Shown here one piece after another: positions 8,236 to 14,981 of a DNA stretch of 64,000 nt. Origin of the DNA: Hymenobacter artigasi (GTDB taxonomy: Bacteria > Bacteroidota > Bacteroidia > Cytophagales > Hymenobacteraceae); the NCBI RefSeq assembly GCF_012275535.1, contig NZ_JAAVTK010000013.1:114101-178100 (forward strand). The letters are read 5' to 3'. Positions within the stretch are counted from its first letter, which is position 1, and every line of letters begins with the position of its first letter. The notes beneath the pieces are model-generated. The model made no database searches. It worked only from the letters and a program-made list of their open reading frames with translations, and had not been told where the DNA came from. The position numbers were made by a program, and so were the translations under genes.

Positions 8236-9120
8236 ATGACCGATACCACCGCCAAGACCGTCGAAAAACCTGAAAAGACGAACGAGGAGCTCAAGGAAAT
8301 TGCCACCCAGGTGCGCCGCGACATCGTGCGCATGGTGCACGCCGTGAACTCGGGCCACCCCGGCGGCTCGCTCGGCATCACCGATTTGCTGGTGGCGCTC
8401 TACTTCAAGGTGATGAAGCACCACCCCGAGCCCTTTGACATGGACGGCAAGGACCAGGACCTGTTCTTCCTGTCTAACGGCCACACCTCGGCCACCATGT
8501 ACTCGTGTTTGGCCCGCTCCGGCTACTTCCCCGTCAGCGAGCTGAGCACGTTCCGCAAGCTCAATTCGCGCCTCCAAGGCCACCCCACTACCCACGAAGG
8601 CCTGCCGGGCGTGCGCGTGGCCTCGGGCTCGCTGGGCCAGGGCCTGAGCGTGGCCTGCGGCGCGGCCCAGGCCAAAAAGATGAACGGCGACAAGCAGCGC
8701 GTGTTCGTGCTCATGGGCGACGGCGAACTGGAAGAAGGCCAGAACTGGGAAGCGGCGCTCTACGCCAGCCACCACAAAATCGACAACCTGATTGGCATCG
8801 TGGACCGCAACGGCCAGCAGATTGACGGCTCGACCGACGAAATCGGCGGCCTCGGCGACATTGGGGCGAAGTTCAAAGCCTTCGGCTGGCACGTCATCGA
8901 AGGCGACGGCAACCACTTCGATGCCCTCATCACCCTGCTCGAAAACTGCGTAGCCGCCACTGGAAAGGCCCGGCCCGTCATGTTCGTCATGGACACGAAA
9001 ATGGGCTTCGGCGTTGACTTTATGATGGACGGCCACAAGTGGCATGGCGTGGCACCGAACGATGCCCAGCTGGCCACCGCGCTCGATGAGCTGAAAACCG
9101 GGACGGAAGGCGACTACTAG
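8236..9120 (+). CDS. Transketolase, N-terminal (thiamine-diphosphate-binding) subunit
   Basis: The first half of a split transketolase of the non-oxidative pentose phosphate pathway, transferring two-carbon units between sugar phosphates. The 294 residues contain the active-site histidine region NSGHPGGSLG, the thiamine diphosphate motif GDGELEEGQNWEAA followed by DRNGQQIDG, and end after the conserved MDGHKWHG region, as expected of the N-subunit. The partner C-subunit lies at 11257-12213 on the same strand. In most genomes with the split form the two genes adjoin; here about 2.1 kb with two other genes separates them. Confidence 0.95.
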   Translation: MTDTTAKTVEKPEKTNEELKEIATQVRRDIVRMVHAVNSGHPGGSLGITDLLVALYFKVMKHHPEPFDMDGKDQDLFFLSNGHTSATMYSCLARSGYFPVSELSTFRKLNSRLQGHPTTHEGLPGVRVASGSLGQGLSVACGAAQAKKMNGDKQRVFVLMGDGELEEGQNWEAALYASHHKIDNLIGIVDRNGQQIDGSTDEIGGLGDIGAKFKAFGWHVIEGDGNHFDALITLLENCVAATGKARPVMFVMDTKMGFGVDFMMDGHKWHGVAPNDAQLATALDELKTGTEGDY

Positions 9121-9146
9121 GCATGTGGTATTCGGCGCGGCGTCAA

Positions 9147-9272
9147 CCTCACCCCCTGACCCCCTCTCCAAAAAAGAGGGGGCACCGGCTCGTGATGGTG
9201 ATTCCTCAGCCGGAATTAATAGGAGCATTTCCGGTGCCCCCTCTTTTTTGGAGAGGGGGTCAGGGGGTGAGG
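9147..9272. repeat. Perfect 42-bp inverted repeat (gene-less hairpin element)
   Basis: Arms 9147-9188 and 9231-9272 are perfect complements over 42 bases and flank a 42-base loop. The arm contains CCCCCTGACCCCCTCTCC followed by an A6 tract and GAGGGGG. It begins 27 bases after the transketolase N-subunit stop. The right arm contains the probable GTG start of the VWA gene. No gene is inside, so it resembles a solo or non-autonomous element. Confidence 0.93.
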
Positions 9273-10664
9273 TGGACGGGGAGGGCGCTATTTTTTTTGC
9301 TGGCACTGCTGATTTTTAACAGCACAACCCACGCCCAAAACGCTCCCGTCGAAAAGCCCAAAGTCACCCGCATTCTCTTCCTGCTCGATGCCTCGGGCTC
9401 GATGATGGCCCCCTGGGAGGGCCAGCCCCGCTGGGAAGTGGCCAAGCGCATGCTCAGCAAAATGGTCGACTCGCTCAACGCCTACCCCAACCTGGAGCTG
9501 GGCCTGCGCGTGTACGGCCACCAGTACCCGAACTCCGAGAAAAACTGCCAGGACTCCAAGCTGGAAGTGGCCTTCGCGCCGCGTAACGCCGCCGCCATCA
9601 AGAAGAAGCTGACGACCCTCAAGGCGCAGGGCAACACGCCCATCACGTATTCGCTGGAGCAGTCGGCCAACGATTTTCCCACTGATAAGTCCTCCCGCAA
9701 CGTGCTGCTGCTGATAACCGACGGCCTCGAATCGTGCAACCGCGACCCCTGCGCGGCTTCCATCGCCCTGCAGCGCAAGCACGTTTTCCTCAAGCCCTTC
9801 GTCATTGGCATTGGGGCCGAGCGCGATTTTGGCCAGCAGCTCGCCTGCCTCGGGCAGTACTACAACGCCGCCGAGGTCGCCACCTTTCGCACGGTGATGA
9901 ACGACGTAATTGCCAAAACGCTGAGCAAAACCACCGTCTCGGTGAATCTCACCGATGCCAACGGCAAGCCCGTGGAAAGCAACGTCAACATGACGTTCGT
10001 CAACAACGTGACCGAGCAGCCGGAGTACAACTATGTGCATTACCGCGACGCCCAGGGCAAGGCTGATGTCGTGGACATCGACGCCCTCCAGAGCTACGAC
10101 CTTGTGATAAACACCGTGCCGCCCGTGCGCCAGGCCAACATCCCCATCACCCCCGGCAAGGCCAACGTGCTCACCTACAAAACGTCCCAGGGCACCCTCT
10201 GGCTCCAGAATCCACCTCTCACACCCAACCCGTATGGTACCATCCGGGCAGTAGTGCGTAGTCCGGCGGGGACCACCGTCACGGCCGGCACCTTCGGCAC
10301 CCGCCAGAAGCTGCTGGCCGGCAACTACGAAGTGGAAGCGCTGACCCTGCCGCGCACCGTGCGCCGCATCACCATCAAGCAAGGCCAGGAATACGCTTTC
10401 ACCTACGATGCCCCCGGCACCCTCAATATTACCTCCGACCTGAAAGGCTACGGCAGCATCTACCAGCTGAATGACGATGAATCTCAAACCTGGATATATT
10501 CCTTGCCGGATGGCGGCAGCAGCAAAATCAACCTGCCCATGCAGCCGGGAGCCTACCGGCTGGTGTTCCGAACCAAAACCAGCATCGGCAGCAAGTTTAC
10601 TGATGTGCGCAATTTCAGTATTCGGAGCGGGCAGACGACATCAGTAGCCATTTTTGGGAAATGA
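9267..10664 (+). CDS. VWA-domain secreted protein
   Basis: An exported protein with a von Willebrand factor A domain. The conserved product begins with a signal peptide (RALFFLLALLIFNSTTHAQ), for which the nearest start is the GTG at 9267 inside the hairpin repeat. The open frame continues upstream to 9123 but that part only translates the repeat. The MIDAS metal site reads DASGSMM, then TP(I)TYSLEQ and ITDGLESC, so divalent-cation-dependent ligand binding is likely. The C-terminal half (about 210-465) consists of beta-sandwich repeats with no enzyme motif. Its ligand is unknown. It splits the transketolase subunit genes. Confidence 0.82.
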   Translation: MRWTGRALFFLLALLIFNSTTHAQNAPVEKPKVTRILFLLDASGSMMAPWEGQPRWEVAKRMLSKMVDSLNAYPNLELGLRVYGHQYPNSEKNCQDSKLEVAFAPRNAAAIKKKLTTLKAQGNTPITYSLEQSANDFPTDKSSRNVLLLITDGLESCNRDPCAASIALQRKHVFLKPFVIGIGAERDFGQQLACLGQYYNAAEVATFRTVMNDVIAKTLSKTTVSVNLTDANGKPVESNVNMTFVNNVTEQPEYNYVHYRDAQGKADVVDIDALQSYDLVINTVPPVRQANIPITPGKANVLTYKTSQGTLWLQNPPLTPNPYGTIRAVVRSPAGTTVTAGTFGTRQKLLAGNYEVEALTLPRTVRRITIKQGQEYAFTYDAPGTLNITSDLKGYGSIYQLNDDESQTWIYSLPDGGSSKINLPMQPGAYRLVFRTKTSIGSKFTDVRNFSIRSGQTTSVAIFGK

Positions 10665-10675
10665 CGTGAGAACGG

Positions 10676-11228
10676 AAACTCCCCTCCTTTTTTAAGGAGG
10701 GGACATTTTCACGCAGTGAAAATTGGGGTGGTTGCGTTCGTTGAACGATGCGCACCAAAAAACAAAGCCAAGTCGCCATGGACAACTACCACAACCTGTC
10801 GCAAAAAAAAGACGACCGCCGCACGCTCCGAAACATCCTCACCCCCGCCGAGGCAACCCTATGGAAATCCCTAAAAGGTGGCCAGCTAGCCGGCCGCAAG
10901 TTTCGCCGCCAGCACAGCGTTGGAGCCTATATTCTGGATTTCTATTGCCCCGAAGAAAGAATAGCCGTGGAGCTTGATGGTGCCGGCCACTACACTGCAG
11001 CGGGGAACCTGCACGACGCTGCCCGCACTGCCTACCTCAATACGCTTGGTATTCAGGTTGTCCGATTTGAGAATAAATTGATTTGGTCGGCCCTGGAAAC
11101 TGTATTGCAAGCCATTGTAAGTAAATTTCATACTGTTTGATTTTTTTGGTGCGAGTCGTTCAACGAACGCAACCACCCCAATTTTCACTGCGTGAAAATG
11201 TCCCCTCCTTAAAAAAGGAGGGGAGTTT
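10676..11228. mobile_element. DUF559 element: 553 bp with 87-bp terminal inverted repeats
   Basis: Arms 10676-10762 and 11142-11228 are reverse complements over 87 bases with two mismatches (10749-10750 against 11154-11155). Each arm folds into three successive hairpins: stem CCCCTCCTT/AAGGAGGGG (10681-10702), stem ATTTTCAC/GTGAAAAT (10705-10723) and stem CGTTC/GAACG (10735-10747). The only gene inside is the DUF559 ORF. The two mismatches are the T and G of its first ATG. No target-site duplication is evident. It sits between the VWA gene and the transketolase C-subunit. Calling it mobile is inference from the architecture. Confidence 0.7.
10748..11140 (+). CDS. DUF559 family endonuclease-like protein
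   Basis: A 130-residue single-domain protein of the DUF559 family, whose fold is related to Vsr/PD-(D/E)XK nucleases. Recognisable family segments are LTPAEATLWKSLK, GRKFRRQHSVGAYILDFYCPE, the acidic motif AVELDGAGH and AYLNTLGIQVVRFEN. The ILDF aspartate and ELD pair that would form the metal site are intact, so it is not decayed. It may start at the ATG at 10748, which lies in the inverted-repeat arm, or at the ATG at 10778 (MDNYHNLSQ). The gene is bracketed by 87-bp inverted repeats. The family's biological role is not established, and nuclease activity is inferred. Confidence 0.88.
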   Translation: MRTKKQSQVAMDNYHNLSQKKDDRRTLRNILTPAEATLWKSLKGGQLAGRKFRRQHSVGAYILDFYCPEERIAVELDGAGHYTAAGNLHDAARTAYLNTLGIQVVRFENKLIWSALETVLQAIVSKFHTV

Positions 11229-11256
11229 GTTCTAACGAAACCTCCTTAATATACCC

Positions 11257-12213
11257 ATGAAAGACTTCCCCTACACCGAATCCAAAGACACCCGCAGCGG
11301 CTTCGGCGCTGGCCTGGCCGAGCTGGGCACCACCCACCCCAACGTAGTAGCCCTCTGCGCCGACCTCACCGGCTCGCTCAAGATGGACGCCTTCAAAAAG
11401 GCCTTTCCCGAGCGGTTTTTCCAGGTGGGCATTGCCGAGGCCAACATGATGGGCGTGGCCGCCGGCATGACCATTGGCGGCAAAATCCCCTTCACGGGCA
11501 CCTTCGCCAACTTCAGCACCGGCCGCGTGTATGACCAGATTCGTCAGAGCATTGCCTACTCCGGCAAGAACGTGAAAATCTGCGCCTCCCACGCCGGCCT
11601 CACGCTGGGTGAAGACGGCGCCACCCACCAGATTCTGGAAGACCTGGGCATGATGAAAATGCTGCCCGGCATGACCGTCATCAACCCCTGCGACTACAAC
11701 CAGACCAAAGCCGCTACCCTGGCCATTGCCGACTACGAAGGCCCGGTGTACCTGCGCTTCGGCCGCCCAGTGGTGCCCAACTTCACGCCCGCCGACCAGA
11801 AATTCGAAATCGGCAAAGCCTGGCTGATGAACGAAGGTGCTGATGTAAGCATCTTCGCCACCGGCCATCTCGTGTGGAAGGCCGTGCTAGCCGGCAAGCT
11901 CCTGGCCGAGAAAGGCATCAATGCCGAAATTATCAACATCCACACCATAAAGCCGCTCGACGCCGAAGCCATCCTGAAATCGGTGCGCAAAACCCGCTGC
12001 GTGGTAACCGCCGAAGAGCACCAGATGAACGGCGGCCTCGGCGACAGCATCGCCCAGTTGCTGGCCCGCGAAGAGCCCCTGCCCCTGGAAATGGTGGCCG
12101 TGCACGACAGCTTCGGCGAAAGCGGCACCCCCGACCAGCTGATGGAGAAATATGGCCTCACCGATGCTGCCATTGTAGCAGCCGTTGAAGCAGTGATGAA
12201 GCGGAAGAAGTAG
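11257..12213 (+). CDS. Transketolase, C-terminal subunit
   Basis: The second half of the split transketolase: the pyrimidine-binding domain plus the C-terminal domain, 318 residues. It carries the catalytic glutamate motif VGIAEANMMGVAAGM, the FANFSTGRVYDQIRQSIAY segment and the HAGLTLGEDGATHQ loop typical of transketolase. The C-terminal domain shows HTIKPLDAEAIL and TAEEHQMNGGLGD. Together with the N-subunit at 8236 it would rebuild a full enzyme. The DUF559 element ends 28 bases before its start, so its native upstream region has been replaced or displaced. Confidence 0.95.
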   Translation: MKDFPYTESKDTRSGFGAGLAELGTTHPNVVALCADLTGSLKMDAFKKAFPERFFQVGIAEANMMGVAAGMTIGGKIPFTGTFANFSTGRVYDQIRQSIAYSGKNVKICASHAGLTLGEDGATHQILEDLGMMKMLPGMTVINPCDYNQTKAATLAIADYEGPVYLRFGRPVVPNFTPADQKFEIGKAWLMNEGADVSIFATGHLVWKAVLAGKLLAEKGINAEIINIHTIKPLDAEAILKSVRKTRCVVTAEEHQMNGGLGDSIAQLLAREEPLPLEMVAVHDSFGESGTPDQLMEKYGLTDAAIVAAVEAVMKRKK

Positions 12214-12252
12214 CTCTGATTCGGCACTTTCAGCCCGAGCACCCGCGTTGCG

Positions 12253-12260
12253 TATCTTTA
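12253..12260 (+). promoter_or_regulatory. Candidate -7 element of the toxin-antitoxin operon
   Basis: TATCTTTA (TAnnTTTG with a final A), 25 bases before the antitoxin ATG at 12285. No TTG occurs 17-23 bases upstream, only a weak ACTTTC. Confidence 0.3.
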
Positions 12261-12284
12261 ACTAAACTGATAAAACCCGAGGTT

Positions 12285-12605
12285 ATGGAAATTGTGCTGG
12301 AAGTGCCGGATAAGGATGCCGCCCGCGTGCTGGAACTCATCAGGGGTATTAAAAAGGTGCGGGTGGTGGCGGTACAGGCCGCGCCTCTGACCCCAACCGC
12401 CATCAATTTTCTGAGTGGCTTGCAAGAGGCCGTCGAGAACGTGAAGCGCCATCAGCGCGGCGAAATTGAGTTGCAAAGCTGGGAAAGTTTGTACGCCGAA
12501 TTAGAAGCAGAATCGGTTGCCGACGATTTGCCGGGCAAGGCTATAGCGGCACCATCGGGTAGCGTAGCTGCACCAGTCAAGCAAAACCGGGAGGTGCCTT
12601 CATGA
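12285..12605 (+). CDS. Putative antitoxin of a RelE/ParE-type pair
   Basis: A 106-residue protein that I do not match to a named antitoxin family. It overlaps the downstream toxin by four bases (ATGA), the classic antitoxin-toxin layout. The N-terminal half (MEIVLEVPDKDAARVLELI) looks like a small alpha/beta domain. The middle (INFLSGLQEAVENVKRHQRGE) is helical, followed by a flexible alanine/proline-rich tail that could wrap the toxin. The call rests on position, size and the partner, not on sequence similarity. Confidence 0.6.
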   Translation: MEIVLEVPDKDAARVLELIRGIKKVRVVAVQAAPLTPTAINFLSGLQEAVENVKRHQRGEIELQSWESLYAELEAESVADDLPGKAIAAPSGSVAAPVKQNREVPS

Positions 12606-12931
12606 GCTTTGCGATTAAACTGACTCCCGCATTCGCGCGGGATGCCAAGCGACTCAGTAAAAAATTCAGGTCTTTGCCCAACGACCTCGATAGCATAATA
12701 CTCCAACTGCGTGAGCAGCCGCAATCAGGCACGCCCATCGGTCATCATTGCTATAAAATTCGCCTAGCTATTGCCAGCAAAGGTGGCGGTAAAAGTGGTG
12801 GTGCCCGCCTCATCACCTACGTGCAGGTAGTGAATGAAACTGTTTTCCTGCTGGCGCTTTATGATAAATCCGAACAAAGCTCCGTGAGCGACCAGCAGGT
12901 GCTGGCCTTACTGGACCTTCTGGAAGAATAG
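12602..12931 (+). CDS. RelE/ParE-family toxin
   Basis: A 109-residue protein with the RelE/ParE fold pattern: an N-terminal strand FAIKLTPAFARDAKRLSKKF, a two-helix hairpin, the central strand CYKIRLAIASKG and the strand GARLITYVQVVNETVFLLALYDKSEQ. The basic residues of the central strands (KIRLA, ARLI) and the KSEQ ending are typical of RelE-like mRNA interferases, where they contact mRNA at the ribosome. It follows the antitoxin with a four-base overlap and is followed by a terminator at 12951. Gyrase-targeting ParE activity cannot be excluded. Confidence 0.78.
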   Translation: MSFAIKLTPAFARDAKRLSKKFRSLPNDLDSIILQLREQPQSGTPIGHHCYKIRLAIASKGGGKSGGARLITYVQVVNETVFLLALYDKSEQSSVSDQQVLALLDLLEE

Positions 12932-12950
12932 AGCGAAACAAAAATAAGAG

Positions 12951-12984
12951 CCTCCGCAACTTCAGAAGCTGCGGGGGCTTTTGC
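12951..12984 (+). terminator. Intrinsic terminator of the toxin-antitoxin operon
   Basis: AGCCTCCGCA pairs with TGCGGGGGCT (10 bp, one G-T pair) around a short CTTCAGAAG-type inner hairpin, followed by TTTT. It lies 20 bases after the toxin stop. Confidence 0.75.
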
Positions 12985-13126
12985 TTGTGGATAGGCGGGG
13001 CTGTAAGCGGTATTACAAGGCGAAATGCAGCCTGCTATCAACATTTGATGCTTTTCCGCATTAAACCTGCCGGTCGTTTCGGCATCCAACCCCCACTACC
13101 TACCGCCTACACCCCGGCCTCCCCGT

Positions 13127-13675
13127 TTGGAAGACCACGAAATTCTCCTCAAGTTCCAGGACCCCGCCAGCCGCAATCTGGCGTTCAACCAGCTCGTGCG
13201 CAAGTACCAGAGTAAGGTGTACTGGCACGTCCGGAAAATGGTGGTGGACCACGACGACGCCGACGACCTCACTCAGGACGTGTTCATCAAGGTCTGGAAG
13301 CACCTCGAGAACTTCCGCCAGGATGCCCAGCTTTTTACTTGGATTTACCGCATCGCCACCAATGAGTGCCTGAATTTCCTGAGCAGCAAGCGGCGTAAGT
13401 TTCTGCTGCCGCTCACCGACGTGGGGGCCGAGCTGGCCGCCAAAATCGAGGCCGACCCCGCCCTGGCCGGCGATGAGATTGAGCTGAAGCTCCAGCAAGC
13501 CATTCTGCGCCTGCCCGACAAGCAGCGCCTCGTCTTCAACCTGCGCTACTACGACGAGATGCCCTACGAGCAGATGGCCGAGGTAACCGGCACCAGCGTA
13601 GGTGCCCTGAAAGCCAGCTACCACCACGCCGTGAAAAAAGTAGAAGAATACGTGACCCGCACGGCCGCCGATTAA
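13127..13675 (+). CDS. ECF-type RNA polymerase sigma factor
   Basis: A 182-residue sigma-70 family factor of the extracytoplasmic-function group, with only regions 2 and 4. Region 2 includes LVRKYQSKVYWHVRKM and DHDDADDLTQDVFIKVWKHL, which bind the -10 element and core polymerase. Region 4 includes LRLPDKQRLVFNLRYYDEMPYEQMAEVTGTSVGALKASYHHA-type helix-turn-helix sequence. The start is the TTG at 13127, giving LEDHEILLKFQDP, and no ATG is available in frame nearby. It heads a three-gene unit with a one-span membrane protein and a periplasmic protein. Confidence 0.92.
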   Translation: MEDHEILLKFQDPASRNLAFNQLVRKYQSKVYWHVRKMVVDHDDADDLTQDVFIKVWKHLENFRQDAQLFTWIYRIATNECLNFLSSKRRKFLLPLTDVGAELAAKIEADPALAGDEIELKLQQAILRLPDKQRLVFNLRYYDEMPYEQMAEVTGTSVGALKASYHHAVKKVEEYVTRTAAD

Positions 13676-13741
13676 CCCGGCTCTTATACAAATTATTATT
13701 CGTTGAATTAAACGTTCGCCACGCGCTATCATCAAACCCTC

Positions 13742-14209
13742 ATGAAACCTGCCTTCAAGCTCGACGCGCACCCCCGGCGGCCCCGCCCGCTGCTGAGCAG
13801 CCCGCCCGCCGACTATTTCGATAAGCTCCCAATGCAGATAATGGCCCGGCTGCCCCAGCCCGAAGCCCGCGAAGCTGTGTCGGTCTGGGGCTGGCTCCGC
13901 TTTTTGTCGCCGGCGTTGCGCACGGGGGTGGCCTCGGTAGCGGTGCTGGGCGGCTTCGCGGCCTCGTTCTACCTGAGCGGTAGCGCGCCGCTGGTGCCCG
14001 CTACGGCCGCCACCGCCTCCCTTGATGCCGTGCCCCGCACCGAGCTGGCCAACTACCTGCTCACTAGCGGGGCCCGCGTCGAAAACTCCGACCTGGCCGT
14101 GCTCACCGCCGCCAATCCGGCCATCACCAAAGGCTTCCTACAAGCGTCGGAAGATGAGTTGAACGATGCGCTGGACGCGCAACCTTCCGACGATTCCACG
14201 TACCTCTAA
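13742..14209 (+). CDS. Single-span membrane protein, possible anti-sigma factor
   Basis: A 155-residue protein with a cytoplasmic N-terminal segment of about 60 residues containing PPADYFDKLPMQIMARLP, one membrane span (about 62-80, TGVASVAVLGGFAASFYL) and a periplasmic tail rich in alanine and acidic residues. The PxxYFDxLPxxIMxRL start is common in proteins encoded next to ECF sigma factors in Bacteroidota. It follows the sigma gene by 66 bases. Position and topology suggest an anti-sigma factor, but the canonical zinc-binding ZAS motif is absent, so this is inference. Confidence 0.65.
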   Translation: MKPAFKLDAHPRRPRPLLSSPPADYFDKLPMQIMARLPQPEAREAVSVWGWLRFLSPALRTGVASVAVLGGFAASFYLSGSAPLVPATAATASLDAVPRTELANYLLTSGARVENSDLAVLTAANPAITKGFLQASEDELNDALDAQPSDDSTYL

Positions 14210-14233
14210 TTACCGCATTCCTACCTCGCTATC

Positions 14234-14713
14234 ATGTCCGTTTTATCATTCCTTTTTCGTTTGCTGAGCCTTGCCGCCGCGCTGTTGGTTCTTGCGCCGG
14301 CTGCCCACGCCCAGAACGGCGCCCGCCGGGGCCAGCGCCTGGGCCAGCTCGAAAACGCCAAAATTGCCTTCATCACCAACCGCGTTTCACTCACCCAGGA
14401 CCAGGCCCAGAAGTTCTGGCCGCTCTACAACGAGTTTTCGACCCGCCGCCGCGAGCTCAACCGCAGCGGCCGCCTGCTGCGCCGCGACGTGACCGAGGGC
14501 ATGACCGACCCGCAAATCCGCGACAATTTCACCCAGGCCTTCAACATGCGCCAGCAGGAGCTGAACCTCGAAAAGGAATACTTCGATAAGTTTCAGAAAG
14601 TCATTTCCCTGCGCCAGGTAGCCCAGCTGTTTCAGGCCGAGCGCGACTTCACCAAGGAGGTTATCAAGCGCGTGGCCGGCGGCGGCGGCCAGCCGGCTAT
14701 CGATACCAATTGA
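14234..14713 (+). CDS. Periplasmic helical protein, Spy/CpxP-like
   Basis: A 159-residue exported protein: a signal peptide (FRLLSLAAALLVLAPAAHAQ) then an all-helical mature domain. The segment ITNRVSLTQDQAQKFWPLYNEF resembles the LTxxQ motif of Spy/CpxP/CnrX-type periplasmic sensor-chaperones, and the rest is charged coiled helices (MRQQELNLEKEYFDKFQKVIS). It lies 24 bases after the membrane protein, completing a sigma/membrane/periplasm trio. A role in sensing envelope stress or metals for the sigma factor is inferred. Confidence 0.65.
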   Translation: MSVLSFLFRLLSLAAALLVLAPAAHAQNGARRGQRLGQLENAKIAFITNRVSLTQDQAQKFWPLYNEFSTRRRELNRSGRLLRRDVTEGMTDPQIRDNFTQAFNMRQQELNLEKEYFDKFQKVISLRQVAQLFQAERDFTKEVIKRVAGGGGQPAIDTN

Positions 14714-14737
14714 GGCAATTTCCTTCTGAGCTATGCC

Positions 14738-14770
14738 AAGAGGCCGCTGCCCCCGCAGCGGCCTCTTTAT
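14738..14770 (+). terminator. Intrinsic terminator of the sigma operon
   Basis: AAGAGGCCGCTGC, loop CCCC, GCAGCGGCCTCTT, then TATTTTT: a perfect 13-bp stem 25 bases after the stop of the Spy-like gene. Confidence 0.9.
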
Positions 14771-14821
14771 TTTTGCGGAATAATCGAAACCGGTAATGAC
14801 TGGTTTACCCTGAAGCCGGCT

Positions 14822-14917
14822 GTCATCCTGAGCTTGCGAAGGACCTTAGCACGTCAAAACAGCTTGCAGTAATTCAGAGGCTGTGAGCGTAACAAGGTCC
14901 TTCGTCTCTGCTCAGGA
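14822..14917. repeat. Inverted repeat, GTCAT-CTGAGC family (copy 1)
   Basis: Arms 14822-14847 (GTCATCCTGAGCTTGCGAAG...) and 14894-14917 are complementary apart from a 2-base insertion in the right arm. The loop is about 46 bases. It is related by its GTCAT(N)C(N)GA head to the repeats at 17958-18066 and 51259-51335. Confidence 0.75.
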
Positions 14918-14940
14918 AGGCAAACGCGAAATCGACTACA

Positions 14941-14981
14941 AAATCCGTGAAATCCGCTTAAATCCGATAAATCAGTGGTCC
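14941..14981 (+). repeat. AAATCCG tandem-like tract spanning the aminotransferase start
   Basis: Three reiterations of AAATCCG at 10-12-base spacing, followed by TAAATCAGTGGTCC. The GTG start at 14975 is within it. The same tail occurs in rqcH at 30121-30142. Confidence 0.6.

Noticed and set aside
9123..9266. N-terminal extension of the VWA protein upstream of GTG 9267
   Set aside because: It only translates the hairpin repeat (both arms and loop) and would bury the signal peptide 60 residues in.
10723..10977. 84-residue ORF overlapping the DUF559 gene start
   Set aside because: It reads the inverted-repeat arm and an alternate frame of the DUF559 gene; the DUF559 frame has family similarity.
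14941..14981. Possible CRISPR-like short repeats (AAATCCG at 10-12-base spacing)
   Set aside because: Units are far too short, without spacers of regular length, and there are no cas genes in the window.
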